Source: BOG-908 sp965198855
Lineage (GTDB): Bacteria > Pseudomonadota > Alphaproteobacteria > Acetobacterales > Acetobacteraceae
Direction of reading: 5' to 3'
Length of the DNA stretch: 64,000 nt
Assembly: GCA_965198855.1 (NCBI GenBank)
Contig: CBDAPZ010000002.1
Coordinates: 372,001-436,000, forward strand
Each line of letters begins with the position of its first letter. The first letter of the stretch is position 1. A program made the translations under genes and the position numbers. The notes beneath the pieces were generated by a model. That model did not search any database and was not told the origin of the DNA. It saw only the letters and a list, made by a program, of their open reading frames with translations. This document shows, one piece after another, positions 9,689 to 18,438 of this stretch.

Positions 9689-10533
9689 GCCGCATCAAAG
9701 CACGTTTCGATGCGCTGAAGGATGCGGGCCGTGGTGCACTGATCCCGTTTCTCGAGGCTTACGATCCGGACCCTGCGACCAGCATGGCGATCTTGCAGGG
9801 CATGCCTGGCGCCGGTGCCGATCTGATCGAGATAGGCATTCCGTTTACTGACCCCATGGCGGATGGCCCCACGATACAGGCGGCGGGACGGCGGGCACTG
9901 AAGGCGGGGGCGACGTTGAGCCGCACGCTGGGCATGGTGCAGGAATTCCGCACCGAGGACGATACGACGCCGATCGTGCTGATGGGCTACCTCAATCCGA
10001 TCCTTGCTTACGGCACCCAGCGTTTTTGCCTGGATGCGGCGTGTGCGGGGGTCGATGGCTTGATTGTTGTGGACCTACCGACAGAGGAAGCGGCGTTGCT
10101 TGCAGGGCCCGCGGCGGCACAGGGGTTGGACATCATTCGTCTGGTGGCGCCGACAACGGATGACACGCGTTTGCCGATCGTGCTGCAGGGCTGTTCCGGT
10201 TTTGTGTATTATGTGAGCATCACCGGTGTGACAGGCACGCGCACGGCCTCGGCCGAAGAGTTGAGCGCCGCCATACCGCGTATACGCGCGGTGACGGATT
10301 TGCCGATCGCGATTGGTTTTGGCGTGCGCACGCCTGCGCAAGCGGCAGGTGCGGTATGTGCCGCCGATGGTGCCGTGGTGGCGTCAGCCTTGATCGACAC
10401 GTTGGCCGCCAGCCTGGACGAAGGCGGCCGTGCCCGCCCCGACACCGTTCGCCAGGTGTTGGACCAAGTACGCGCGCTGTCCAACGCGATACATTCAGCG
10501 CGTGTTACCGATGTTTGTGGAAGCAGGACATAA
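9685..10533 (+). CDS. trpA: Tryptophan synthase alpha chain
   Basis: Cleaves indole-3-glycerol phosphate. Starts with GTG overlapping the trpB stop. Catalytic residues fall at E49 (LIEIGIPF) and D60 (DPMADGP), the same numbers as in E. coli. YLNPILAYG and GFVYYVSITGVTG are also present. The 282-residue protein is about 14 longer than E. coli TrpA. The last residues and the TAA stop come from the flank of an A/T-rich palindrome (copy 2), so the repeat seems to have redefined the C-terminus. Confidence 0.95.
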
Positions 10534-10565
10534 AAGTCTTTTGCTTCTTTTCTTCAGAAAAGAAG
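10532..10565 (+). repeat. A/T-rich double palindrome, copy 2 (family A)
   Basis: AAAAGTCTTTTG followed by CTTCTTTTCTTC / AGAAAAGAAG. The flank AGGACATAA seen here and at 29527 supplies the trpA stop. The end AGAAGG lies nine bases before accD ATG. Confidence 0.88.
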
Positions 10566-10575
10566 GTTCTTTTCT

Positions 10576-11478
10576 ATGAGCTGGCTCACCGAGTACGTCC
10601 GCCCGCGTATCCGCACTTTATTGGGGCAACGCGAAGTCCCCGAAAATCTGTGGACGCAATGTCCCGCCTGTCAGCAGATGATTTTCACCAAGGAGCTGGA
10701 GAAAAGTCTGCGTGTCTGCACGCATTGTGGCCATCACATGCGTGGCACGGCGTTGGAACGTCTGGAGTGGACATTCGATGAGGGTGGTTTCACGCGGATC
10801 GAGTTGCCGAAGGCGCCGGCCGATCCGCTGACCTTCCGCGACCAGAAGCGGTATTCGGAACGTCTGCGCGAGGCGCGGACGAAGACCGGATTGGAGGATG
10901 CGCTGGTGGTGGCGCATGGCACGATCGGCGGCGAGCGTGCTGTCGTTGCCGTTATGGAATTCAATTTCATGGGCGGCTCGATGGGGGCGGCCGTGGGTGA
11001 AGGCATTGTGGCGGCCGCGAAGTTGGCTATGCTGCAATCCGCACCTTTGATCATTTTCACGGCGTCCGGCGGCGCGCGCATGCAGGAGGGCGCGGTGAGC
11101 CTGATGCAGATGCCGCGCACGACGATCGCGTCGATGATGCTGAAAGAGGTAGGGCTGCCCTTCATCGTTGTGCTGACGGATCCGACGACCGGCGGTGTCA
11201 CGGCAAGTTTTGCGATGCTGGGGGATATACAGATTGCCGAGCCTGGTGCGCTGATCGGGTTCGCCGGTGCGCGGGTGATCGAGCAGACCGTTCGTGAGAC
11301 TTTGCCGGAAGGTTTCCAGCGCGCCGAGTATCTGCTGGATCACGGCATATTGGACATGGTGGTCGTACGCACGGAGATGCGGGAGACGCTGGCGCGGGTG
11401 ATCGGGCTTTTGCGGCCTTATGCGCCTGCGGTGGTGGTGCAGGAAGAGTTCATCGAAGAGCAGGCAGTTCTTCTTTAA
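10576..11478 (+). CDS. accD: Acetyl-CoA carboxylase carboxyltransferase subunit beta
   Basis: Carboxyl transfer to acetyl-CoA in fatty acid synthesis, working with AccA. This 300-residue protein has an N-terminal zinc finger with C29, C32, C48 and C51, then the crotonase-fold body with GGSMGAAVGEGIVAAA, FTASGGARMQEG and LTDPTTGGVTAS. It follows trpA as in many alphaproteobacteria. folC, the usual next gene, is absent and a convergent DUF1993 gene lies downstream. The leader between trpA and the ATG is almost entirely repeat sequence; the only ribosome-site-like bases are AAGG at the repeat's end. Confidence 0.96.
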   Translation: MSWLTEYVRPRIRTLLGQREVPENLWTQCPACQQMIFTKELEKSLRVCTHCGHHMRGTALERLEWTFDEGGFTRIELPKAPADPLTFRDQKRYSERLREARTKTGLEDALVVAHGTIGGERAVVAVMEFNFMGGSMGAAVGEGIVAAAKLAMLQSAPLIIFTASGGARMQEGAVSLMQMPRTTIASMMLKEVGLPFIVVLTDPTTGGVTASFAMLGDIQIAEPGALIGFAGARVIEQTVRETLPEGFQRAEYLLDHGILDMVVVRTEMRETLARVIGLLRPYAPAVVVQEEFIEEQAVLL

Positions 11479-11497
11479 GAAGCGCGCAAAGGAAGCA

Positions 11498-11529
11498 ATT
11501 CTTTTTAAAAAAAGAAGCAAAAGAATTTT
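11498..11529 (-). repeat. A/T-rich double palindrome, copy 3 (family A)
   Basis: Degenerate copy with CTTTTTAAAAAAAGAAG then CAAAAGAATTTT, just after accD. It is paired with a copy in the opposite orientation at 11574. Confidence 0.75.
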
Positions 11530-11573
11530 ACATTGATGGCACACATCGCCGGATAGGTGCGCGACAGCAATCC

Positions 11574-11606
11574 AAAAGTTTTTTGCTTCTTTTTTCGAAA
11601 AAGAAG
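11574..11606 (+). repeat. A/T-rich double palindrome, copy 4 (family A)
   Basis: AAAAGTTTTTTG then CTTCTTTTTTCG / AAAAAGAAG. It lies 27 bases beyond the stop of the convergent DUF1993 gene and, with copy 3, could end transcription from both sides. Confidence 0.85.
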
Positions 11607-11632
11607 CGCTTCCTTTCTTATGAGCGTAAAGC

Positions 11633-12136
11633 TCAGCCCCCCATGAAATCCATCTTGCCAAGCGGCACACCGTTATGGCGCAGGATGGCGAAGGTAGTGG
11701 TGGTGTGGAAATACAGATTCGGCAGCACGAAACCGGTCAGGTAATCCGCGCCCGAAAAGGTCATTTCCCCATGCGGGAATTTCAGGAGGATCTGGCGCTC
11801 GTCGCTGCCCTCGAATTGCGGCTCCTTGAAACCCTCAAGAAATAAAATGGTTTTCGCGATACGCGCCTGCAATTCCTCATAGGTGGTTTCGGTATCCGGG
11901 TAGCTCGGCATATCGGTGCCGGCGAGGCGGGCTGCACCGTTCTTGACCATGTCGGTCGCGATCTGGATCTGGCGTGACAAGGGGTGCATGTCGGGCGCCA
12001 GGCGGGAATTGACCAGCACGCCAAAATCGATCTTGCGGGTGGTGGCGTTGTCATGCGCCTTGGCCAGGAACTTCGACAGATTCTGGAGCGCGCGGATAAA
12101 GACCGGCACCGATGCATGATACATGTTGAAAGCCAT
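11633..12136 (-). CDS. DUF1993 family protein
   Basis: This 167-residue soluble protein starts MAFNMYHASVPVFIRALQNLSKFL and ends LPNLYFHTTTTFAILRHNGVPLGKMDFMG. Those two ends and the length match DUF1993, a helical-bundle family related in fold to DinB-like proteins. The conserved His in FHTTTTFAILRHNG could bind metal as in DinB proteins, but this is inference. It is convergent with accD and separated from it by two repeat copies. The function is unknown. Confidence 0.85.
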   Translation of the reverse strand: MAFNMYHASVPVFIRALQNLSKFLAKAHDNATTRKIDFGVLVNSRLAPDMHPLSRQIQIATDMVKNGAARLAGTDMPSYPDTETTYEELQARIAKTILFLEGFKEPQFEGSDERQILLKFPHGEMTFSGADYLTGFVLPNLYFHTTTTFAILRHNGVPLGKMDFMGG

Positions 12137-12217
12137 TGGCGTTCCGCTCTCCGTTACGGGTCGGGCTGACCCTGGAGGGGCTTCTACTGCAAGCGCCGTC
12201 GTAATGGCAGGGCCTGA

Positions 12218-12547
12218 TCAGGGCGGCGGTGCGGACGGCGGAGCTTTCGGCGCGGCCGGCTTGGCAGCCGGCACATCCTTGGCGGGTTTGCGGTGATGCA
12301 GGATGACCAAAGCGCGACGAAGCCGCTTGATGCCGCCGCGCACTTCACCGCGGTCGCACATGTCATGTCCTTCGGCGAGCAGACGCTGCACGTCGGGGAT
12401 GGTGCTGTGGCGATCCCCCACCTGCTTGGAGAGCTGGGCGCAATAGGCGGGCGTGTCGGTGGTGAGGGTGAAACTGGGCAGGTCGTCCGCACGCGCCGGC
12501 ATGGCGGCGAGCAGAAGCAGCAGCGTCAGAGGGGCTCGGCGCATCAT
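12218..12547 (-). CDS. Small periplasmic hypothetical protein of the sensor-kinase operon
   Basis: This 109-residue protein has a clear signal peptide (MMRRAPLTLLLLLAAMPARA, cleavage before DD). A short mature domain follows, with two cysteines (C36 in PAYCAQL and C65 in HDMCDRGE) that could form a disulfide, then a Pro/Ala/Lys-rich tail. The start overlaps the end of the histidine kinase gene by four bases, so it is made with the kinase. I do not recognise the family. Position and export suggest a periplasmic partner or target of the kinase, which is inference. Confidence 0.75.
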   Translation of the reverse strand: MMRRAPLTLLLLLAAMPARADDLPSFTLTTDTPAYCAQLSKQVGDRHSTIPDVQRLLAEGHDMCDRGEVRGGIKRLRRALVILHHRKPAKDVPAAKPAAPKAPPSAPPP

Positions 12548-13980
12548 CGTTGGACGGTATCTGCCATCGTTGCACTCTCCACACGGTGGGGCGCGGATGA
12601 AGGGATGTTCATGTGGGCGGCGAGCGCGCCAGGCGCCATGGCCGGCAGGATGATGGTAGCGCGCAGCCCGGGCGCCGCATCGACCAGCACCAGCGAGCCT
12701 TCGTGCAGGAGGGCCACGGCCTGCACCAGCGCCAGGCCGAGCCCGTAGCCGGGGGTGCTGCGTGCCTGTTCGCCACGGAAGAAACGTTCGGAGGCGCGGG
12801 CACGGTCTTCTTCGGGGATGCCTGGGCCGCGATCGGCCACCGAGATTCGCACCTGTTTATCCACCTGTGCGGCCTCCAGCCGAATGTCGCCGCCTTCGGG
12901 GGAAAATTTGATGGCGTTGTCGAGCAGGTTGGAGACGGCCTGCTGCAGCATGTCGCGATCGCCGAGAATGCTCAGTGTATCGGGTACCGTGAGCTTGAGG
13001 CTGAGGCCACGGTCTTCCGCCGGCGCGCCGTAAAGCTCGGCGAGGTCGGCAAGAAGCGGGCCGAGATCGACGTCGGCGAAGGCGGAGCGGCGGGCGCCTA
13101 CCTCGATCTCGGCGATGCGCATCAGCGCCTGGAACACCGCCGTCACGCCATCGAGGTCGCTGACGGCGCGCTCCACCGCAGCACGTAGGTCGGCTTCGTC
13201 ATGCGCGTGGGCGGCGGCGTCCTCCAGCCGGGCCCGGGCGCGCGTTATCGGCGTGCGCAGATCGTGCGCGATGGCGTTGCTCACCTGGCGCACGCCATCC
13301 ATCAGGCGCGCGATCCGCTCGAGCATGGTGTTGATCGATTCCGCCATGCGGTCGAACTCGTCGCCGCGGCCGGAGCGGCGCACGCGCGGGGTGAGGTCGC
13401 CGCCGGCGATCGCATCCGCGGTGGCCGACACCTCCGCGACCATGCGGCGGAACACATTGCGTATCACCAGCGCCCCGATCGCACCGAGCGCCGCGATCAC
13501 CAGCACCGAGGAGAACAGCGTATTGGTGAGCAGGCGGCGCAGTTCCACCCTGCCGCGCACGTCACGCCCTACCAGCAGGCGGAAGCCGCCCGGCAGGTCG
13601 TAGCGTCGCACTTCGGCCAGGGAATGCGTCTCGGCCTGCACGATGCTGAGCTCGTAAAATACGCCCGCGCTGTCCACCTGAGTCGGCCAGCGCCCCATAT
13701 TGCCGCCTACCGTGTTGCCGAACGGATCGGCCACGTCATAGATCGCGTCGTCATCGACGTTTTCGCTCAGCCGTTCCTGGATGGTGAGCAGCAGTGCCGG
13801 AACACCGCCTTCCGACCAGCGCTCCACCAGGCCTTGCCCGTCGGCGCTGATCGCCGCCTCGATCTGCCGGTCGAGCAGCCCGGCGGTCGTGTACCAAAGG
13901 AAGCCCACCAACGCGATCGCCGAGAGCGTGAACACAAGGCCGAACAGGGCGGCAAAACGCAGGCTGGCTGAACGCAGCAT
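12544..13980 (-). CDS. HAMP-domain sensor histidine kinase
   Basis: This 478-residue two-component kinase has TM1 (about 8-34), a periplasmic sensor region (35-150), TM2 (about 152-174), a HAMP linker (about 174-226), the H box with H239 in NAIAHDLRTPITRARARL, an N box LLDNAIKFSPEG, and the ATP-lid motifs DRGPGIP and GYGLGLA. It follows its OmpR-type regulator by 28 bases. With the upstream HtrA protease and the downstream small periplasmic protein, it looks like an envelope-stress system similar in layout to CpxAR/PrmBA-type sets. The stimulus cannot be read from sequence. Confidence 0.93.
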   Translation of the reverse strand: MLRSASLRFAALFGLVFTLSAIALVGFLWYTTAGLLDRQIEAAISADGQGLVERWSEGGVPALLLTIQERLSENVDDDAIYDVADPFGNTVGGNMGRWPTQVDSAGVFYELSIVQAETHSLAEVRRYDLPGGFRLLVGRDVRGRVELRRLLTNTLFSSVLVIAALGAIGALVIRNVFRRMVAEVSATADAIAGGDLTPRVRRSGRGDEFDRMAESINTMLERIARLMDGVRQVSNAIAHDLRTPITRARARLEDAAAHAHDEADLRAAVERAVSDLDGVTAVFQALMRIAEIEVGARRSAFADVDLGPLLADLAELYGAPAEDRGLSLKLTVPDTLSILGDRDMLQQAVSNLLDNAIKFSPEGGDIRLEAAQVDKQVRISVADRGPGIPEEDRARASERFFRGEQARSTPGYGLGLALVQAVALLHEGSLVLVDAAPGLRATIILPAMAPGALAAHMNIPSSAPHRVESATMADTVQR

Positions 13981-14008
13981 CCGGTCAGCCGAGAGATCTG
14001 CGCAAAGG

Positions 14009-14686
14009 CTACTCCGGCCTCAGCATATAGCCAGCATTGCGGATGGTGTGGATCAGCGCGGAGGAAAATGGCTTGTCGATCTTCTGCCGCAGGCGCGAGA
14101 CATGCACGTCGATCACGTTTGTTTGCGGATCAAAATGGTAATCCCAGACGCCTTCGAGCAGCATGGTGCGTGTCACCACCTGGCCGGCATGGCGCATCAG
14201 ATATTCCAGCAAACGAAACTCGCGCGGCTGCAGATCGATCTTTTGCGTCGCCCGACGCACCATGCGCGAGAGCAGATCCATCTCCAGATCGCCCACCACC
14301 AACTTGGTCTGCGGGCCTTCCGCCTTGCCGCGGCGTGTCAGCGCCTCGACGCGCGCCAGCAGCTCGGAGAAGGCGAAGGGTTTCGTCAGGTAATCGTCGC
14401 CGCCGGCCTTCAGGCCAGCTACCCGCTCATCGACCTGTGCCAGGGCGGATAGCAGCAGCACCGGCGTCGAGTTGTTCTGCGATCGCAGCGTTTCCAGCAG
14501 GCGTATGCCGTCGATCCCGCCGGGCAGCATGCGGTCGAGGATGATGGTGTCGAACACTTCGCTCGCGGCCATGAACAGCCCGTCGCGGCCGTTATCCGCG
14601 TGCTCCACCACATGGCCGGCCTCACGCAGTCCCTTGACCACGAAGCCGGCGACCGTGGGGTCATCCTCGACGAGCAATACTCTCAT
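14009..14686 (-). CDS. OmpR/PhoB-type response regulator
   Basis: An N-terminal receiver domain has EDD (7-9) and the phospho-acceptor D51 in IILDRMLPGG, and the Lys of YLTKPF. A C-terminal winged helix follows (LQPREFRLLEYLMRHAGQVVTRTMLLEGVWDY; VDVHVSRLRQKID). ATG 14686 (MRVLLVEDD) puts the acceptor at the canonical position and follows a GGGGG-containing stretch. An earlier in-frame ATG at 14719 would add 11 residues and lies right after the protease stop. It partners the kinase immediately downstream. Confidence 0.93.
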   Translation of the reverse strand: MRVLLVEDDPTVAGFVVKGLREAGHVVEHADNGRDGLFMAASEVFDTIILDRMLPGGIDGIRLLETLRSQNNSTPVLLLSALAQVDERVAGLKAGGDDYLTKPFAFSELLARVEALTRRGKAEGPQTKLVVGDLEMDLLSRMVRRATQKIDLQPREFRLLEYLMRHAGQVVTRTMLLEGVWDYHFDPQTNVIDVHVSRLRQKIDKPFSSALIHTIRNAGYMLRPE

Positions 14687-14720
14687 TCTTTGCAGCCCCC
14701 AGCTTGCATCTTCGGACATT

Positions 14721-15821
14721 TCACTGGTCGGGATCCGATGTCTCTGCCGGTTCCGGCGGGCGCTTGCCCACCACGATGGCCAGCTCGATATTGTCGCTGC
14801 CGCGATGCACCTGCAGATGGGCCACCGAACCCGGGTTCACCGCGGAAACGTCACGCACCAGTTCATGCGTGGTCGCCACGTGCTCGCCATTGATCGAGGT
14901 GACCACGTCGCCGGCGCGCAGGCCGCCTTTGGCCGCCGGGCCGCCGCGTGTCACCTCCGCGATCGAGGCGCCGGCACGATGATGCTCCGTATCGTCCACC
15001 ACCACGCCCAGCCAGCCTCGGTCTACGTGTCCGTTGGCAAGCAACGCCACCACCACGCGCGAGGCAATCTCGGAGGGAATGGCGAAGCCGATCCCCACGG
15101 AGCCGCCGGTAGGCGAGACGATGGCGGTGTTCAGCGCAATCACCTGGCCTGCCATATTGAAACTCGGGCCGCCGGAATTGCCGGGGTTGATCGGTGCATC
15201 GAGCTGGAAGAAATCATCGAACGGGCCGGCGCCGATGTCCCGCCCACGCGCGGAGACAATGCCTGCGGTGACCGAGCCGCCGAGGCCGAACGGATTGCCC
15301 GCTGCCAGGATCCAGTCGCCCACCTGCATCACCCGCGAATCGCCCCAGGAGACGGAAGGCAGCGGATGGTCGGCTTCCACTTTGATCACGGCGATGTCGG
15401 AAAGCTGATCGGTGCCGATGATATGCGCGGGCAATTCCTCGCCATCGGTGAAGCTGACCAGGATCTTTTCCGCATTGCCCACCACGTGGTTGTTGGTCAC
15501 GATGATGCCGGAGGGATCGAGCACGAAACCGGAGCCGGCGCCGATCATCTGCTCGCGGCGGTTCTTCAGCTTATCCCTGAACGTCTTTTCGAATGGCGTG
15601 CCCTTCAGCTCCGGCGGCATCGCGGCGGTGGCGGCGCTGTCGGTGACGTTCATGTGCACGGCAATGTTAACCACCGCCGGCACCACACGCCGCACCAATG
15701 GCGCGAAGGTGAGCGGACCAGTCTGCACAAGCGGTTGAGCGCCTGCGTGGGCGGCCCCCATACCGGCCAAGCCGAGGCAGACGAAAAGAACGGTCAGCTT
15801 TCCGGTACGAGGGAGGCACAT
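14721..15821 (-). CDS. HtrA/DegP-family periplasmic serine protease
   Basis: Trypsin-fold protease with a signal peptide (about 22 residues ending AAHA). The catalytic triad shows in IVTNNHVVG (His), SDIAVIKV (Asp) and INPGNSGGP (Ser). One PDZ domain follows (about residues 255-345, RGWLGVVVDD ... GGLRAGDVVTSINGEHV). A second PDZ is missing, so it is nearer DegS or MucD-short forms than E. coli DegP in layout. An alternative ATG at 15854 adds 11 residues. It lies directly before the regulator-kinase pair, supporting a role in envelope quality control. Confidence 0.92.
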   Translation of the reverse strand: MCLPRTGKLTVLFVCLGLAGMGAAHAGAQPLVQTGPLTFAPLVRRVVPAVVNIAVHMNVTDSAATAAMPPELKGTPFEKTFRDKLKNRREQMIGAGSGFVLDPSGIIVTNNHVVGNAEKILVSFTDGEELPAHIIGTDQLSDIAVIKVEADHPLPSVSWGDSRVMQVGDWILAAGNPFGLGGSVTAGIVSARGRDIGAGPFDDFFQLDAPINPGNSGGPSFNMAGQVIALNTAIVSPTGGSVGIGFAIPSEIASRVVVALLANGHVDRGWLGVVVDDTEHHRAGASIAEVTRGGPAAKGGLRAGDVVTSINGEHVATTHELVRDVSAVNPGSVAHLQVHRGSDNIELAIVVGKRPPEPAETSDPDQ

Positions 15822-15878
15822 GGGAAATGATTGGCACGCGGAAGGGGATGCCACAAGAAGGGCAAAAAACCCGCGATC

Positions 15879-16838
15879 CTACGTAAACCGCGCCAGACGG
15901 ACGGCTGTGTGGCCGCGGCTCGGGCGCAGGCTTGGCATCACCAGCAGGCAGTTGTCGTGCGGGGTGCGGATCTGCGTCTGTCCATCGGTCGCGATCAGCG
16001 TGTCACGCTCCGGCACCACGTCGCCGCCGTTGAAATTGCGCACGAAACAGAACCCGCCTGACGTGGCAGTGACCGCCATCGTCACCTCTGCAAAACGCGG
16101 CTCCGTCGGGGCGGGACGGCGGCGCGAGGCGGCCAGGCCGGTGGCTGCCAGCACACCGGCGATGCAATCTTCCATCGCCTCGATAGTGGCGATCTTCCAA
16201 TGCTGCCCAGCCTCTACCAGAACCGCCGCACCGCCCACGCGCGGATCGACGAAACGCTCGTAATCGATCAGGCGCCGGCCGCTCATGTGGCCGTGGTCGG
16301 CCACCACCAGGCCAGGCGTGCCGATCGCCATCGCTAGATGACGCCCTTTCAAGGTGGGCCCGCACAGGATCAACGCCTCGGACGGCCACAACATGGAATG
16401 TAGATCGAGCAGCACATCGGCCTCCTCGATCACCGGGCGGATCGCGCGTGCACGCAGAAGTTCGTTGGAGCTGCGATGACCATCCAGGATCGACAGGTCC
16501 CACAAACGGTTCATGTCCTCGTCGACATAACGCGAAGCGGTGGGCTGCTGCGGGTCGAAACGGTCGAACGCTTCGAGATTGACGAAACCAAGCGTGAGCG
16601 TGCCGCGCAACAGAGACGGCGGATGCTCCAGCAAAGCTTCCAGGGCGACGGCACCGGCGAGCTCGTTGCCATGCACGAGCGCGGTTACCACGACGTTCGG
16701 GCCAGGCTCGGGTGCGGTGAAACGCCAGAAGCCGGGCAGGCCGAAATTGCCCGCGCGCCAGCGCGACAGGTCGGGCGCCGCGTAATCCACTTCGAATTCT
16801 GGCAAAGCCGGCGGACAAAGCGCCGTGTCCTGCGTCAA
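15879..16838 (-). CDS. Succinylglutamate desuccinylase/aspartoacylase (M14-type) family protein
   Basis: Zinc-dependent deacylase fold. The first zinc pair is HGNE (H56, E59 counting from the chosen start), with the later DLHSMLWPSEA supplying the third ligand and VNLEAFDRF plus DMNRLWD typical of the AstE/AspA family. The start is uncertain. An open frame reaches 16916, but TTG 16838, preceded by GGGGAG six bases upstream, gives a 319-residue protein that begins just before the conserved region. The substrate is not predictable; these enzymes remove N-acyl groups from amino acids. It may be first in the operon with the HtrA protease. Confidence 0.82.
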   Translation of the reverse strand: MTQDTALCPPALPEFEVDYAAPDLSRWRAGNFGLPGFWRFTAPEPGPNVVVTALVHGNELAGAVALEALLEHPPSLLRGTLTLGFVNLEAFDRFDPQQPTASRYVDEDMNRLWDLSILDGHRSSNELLRARAIRPVIEEADVLLDLHSMLWPSEALILCGPTLKGRHLAMAIGTPGLVVADHGHMSGRRLIDYERFVDPRVGGAAVLVEAGQHWKIATIEAMEDCIAGVLAATGLAASRRRPAPTEPRFAEVTMAVTATSGGFCFVRNFNGGDVVPERDTLIATDGQTQIRTPHDNCLLVMPSLRPSRGHTAVRLARFT

Positions 16839-16952
16839 ACCGCGCTCCCCAGGCGTGTTACCATTCCGATACTCTATACAGCCCACAACCGAGGGCAACC
16901 GCTTGCGGCACGGCACAGCGGCGGGCAGGGTGCGGGCTTATGCGGGACGGTA

Positions 16953-17212
16953 TTCACGTGAAGAAAGGCGGGGGGCTTTGCCCCCTCGACCCCCACCTGA
17001 GGGTGGCCCCCTGGACCGCCATATTGGAAGGCAAGGTGAGGAGGGGGCATGTCTCGCGTGGTCGTTCGACCCGACGGGTCCGCCCCCTCCTCACCTTGCC
17101 TTCAAATAATGGAGGTCTGGAGGGCCTTCCTCCAGCGGGCGCAACATCAGATCGCAACCGGTTCAAGTGCCGGTGGCGCGGGGGCAGAGCCCCTGGACTT
17201 CCTTCACGTGAA
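16953..17212. repeat. Long GC-rich palindromic element, copy 2 (family B)
   Basis: About 260 bases bounded by TTCACGTGAA at both ends. Arms carry GGGGGC-TTTGCCCCC or GGGGGCAGAGCCCC near the ends and GGAAGGCAAGGTGAGGAG inside. The spacer TCGACCCGACGGG matches copy 1. It fills the whole 385-base gap between the divergent M14-type gene and the glycosyltransferase, where I see no gene. Confidence 0.8.
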
Positions 17213-17223
17213 CACGTTCCCGC

Positions 17224-18438
17224 ATGAGCCTGCATCCCCTGCATCGCCTCTGGCGCGTGCTGCCGCAGGGCGCGCGACGGGCTGCGTTTGGGCGGGTGGC
17301 GGCGTTGCTAGCGCAGCGGCCGGATGCGGTGGCACCGGCGGCGCGGTTTGGGCTTGGGGTTGGCGGCGAGATCGGGCGGGCGTCCGGGCTTGGCGAGGGG
17401 GCGCGGCTGATGCTGCGGGCGCTTGAGCAGATGGGGGTGCCGGTTTGGCCTCTGGCGTGCGGGGTTGCGGTGCCTGGTGAGGCGGCGGCGGCGATGGGCG
17501 AGTTGCCGCCGGCTGGGGCGCCTTTGGTGTTGCACGTGAATGCGCCGGTGTTGCCGGCGGCGTTGCTGGGGTTGCCGCGGGGGTTTCTGCGGGGGCGGCG
17601 GGTGATCGGGTATTGGGCGTGGGAGTTGCCGGTGGTGCCGGATGGCTGGCACGTGGGTGTGCCATTCGTGCATGAGGTTTGGACGCCGTCGCGCTTTAGT
17701 GCGCGGGCGTTGGAGCGGCTGGCACCGGGGCGGGTGCGTGTCGTGCCGCATCCGGTGGCCGCGAGCCCGCCGGTGCCTTCGTCGCTGCGGCGTGCGGATT
17801 TCGGATTGCCCGCGCAGGCGGTGGTGGTGCTGGTGTCGTTCAGCTTGGCGTCGAGCTATGTGCGCAAAAATCCGTTAGCGGCGATTGCGGCGTTTCGGGC
17901 GGCGTTCGGTGAGCGTGCGGATCGTGTGCTGCTGCTGAAGATCGTGCATGCGGACCACGCGCCGGCGGACCTGGCAGAGTTGCGGGCGGCGGCGGCGGGT
18001 GCTGCGAATATTCGTTTTGAGACGCGGCTGCTTCCCTCTGCCGACAGTCACGCGCTGACGCACTGCACGGATATCGTTTTGTCACTGCATCGAAGTGAGG
18101 GGTTTGGGCTGGTGCCCGCGGAGGCGATGGTTCTGGGGCGTGTGGTGGTGGCCACGGATTTTTCCGGCACCACGGATTTTCTCGATGATACCTGCGGGAT
18201 TCCTGTTCCGTATAAACTAGTGCCGGCACGCGATCCGCGCGGCGTGTTCGAGGCGCCGGGCGCCGAATGGGCCGAAGCGGATGTGGGCGAGGCAGCGCGG
18301 GCGCTGCGGGCACTCGCCGATGATGTAGATCTGCGCGGGCGGCTTGGCCAAGCCGCCCAGGCGGCCGCGGCTACACGGCTCGGTTCGGCGGCGCTGGCCG
18401 ATGCGGTGCGTGCACTTGGCCTGCCGGTGACGGGATGA
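17224..18438 (+). CDS. Glycosyltransferase (GT4/GT-B type)
   Basis: A 404-residue GT-B fold enzyme. The C-terminal Rossmann half has the E-x7-E retaining-transferase motif EGFGLVPAE, preceded by DIVLSLHRS and followed by VVATDFSGTTDFLDD. The N-terminal half contains VIGYWAWELPVVPDGW and VWTPSRFSARAL, seen in transferases acting on polysaccharide repeat units. Codon use in the first two thirds is unusual: GGG, GCG and TTG replace the C-ending codons that dominate nearby genes. It overlaps the next glycosyltransferase by four bases. The acceptor is unknown; cell-surface polysaccharide is likely. Confidence 0.85.
   Translation: MSLHPLHRLWRVLPQGARRAAFGRVAALLAQRPDAVAPAARFGLGVGGEIGRASGLGEGARLMLRALEQMGVPVWPLACGVAVPGEAAAAMGELPPAGAPLVLHVNAPVLPAALLGLPRGFLRGRRVIGYWAWELPVVPDGWHVGVPFVHEVWTPSRFSARALERLAPGRVRVVPHPVAASPPVPSSLRRADFGLPAQAVVVLVSFSLASSYVRKNPLAAIAAFRAAFGERADRVLLLKIVHADHAPADLAELRAAAAGAANIRFETRLLPSADSHALTHCTDIVLSLHRSEGFGLVPAEAMVLGRVVVATDFSGTTDFLDDTCGIPVPYKLVPARDPRGVFEAPGAEWAEADVGEAARALRALADDVDLRGRLGQAAQAAAATRLGSAALADAVRALGLPVTG

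Noticed and set aside
16953..17426. Small overlapping frames inside palindromic element copy 2
   Set aside because: Low-complexity translation of an inverted repeat; no ribosome sites.
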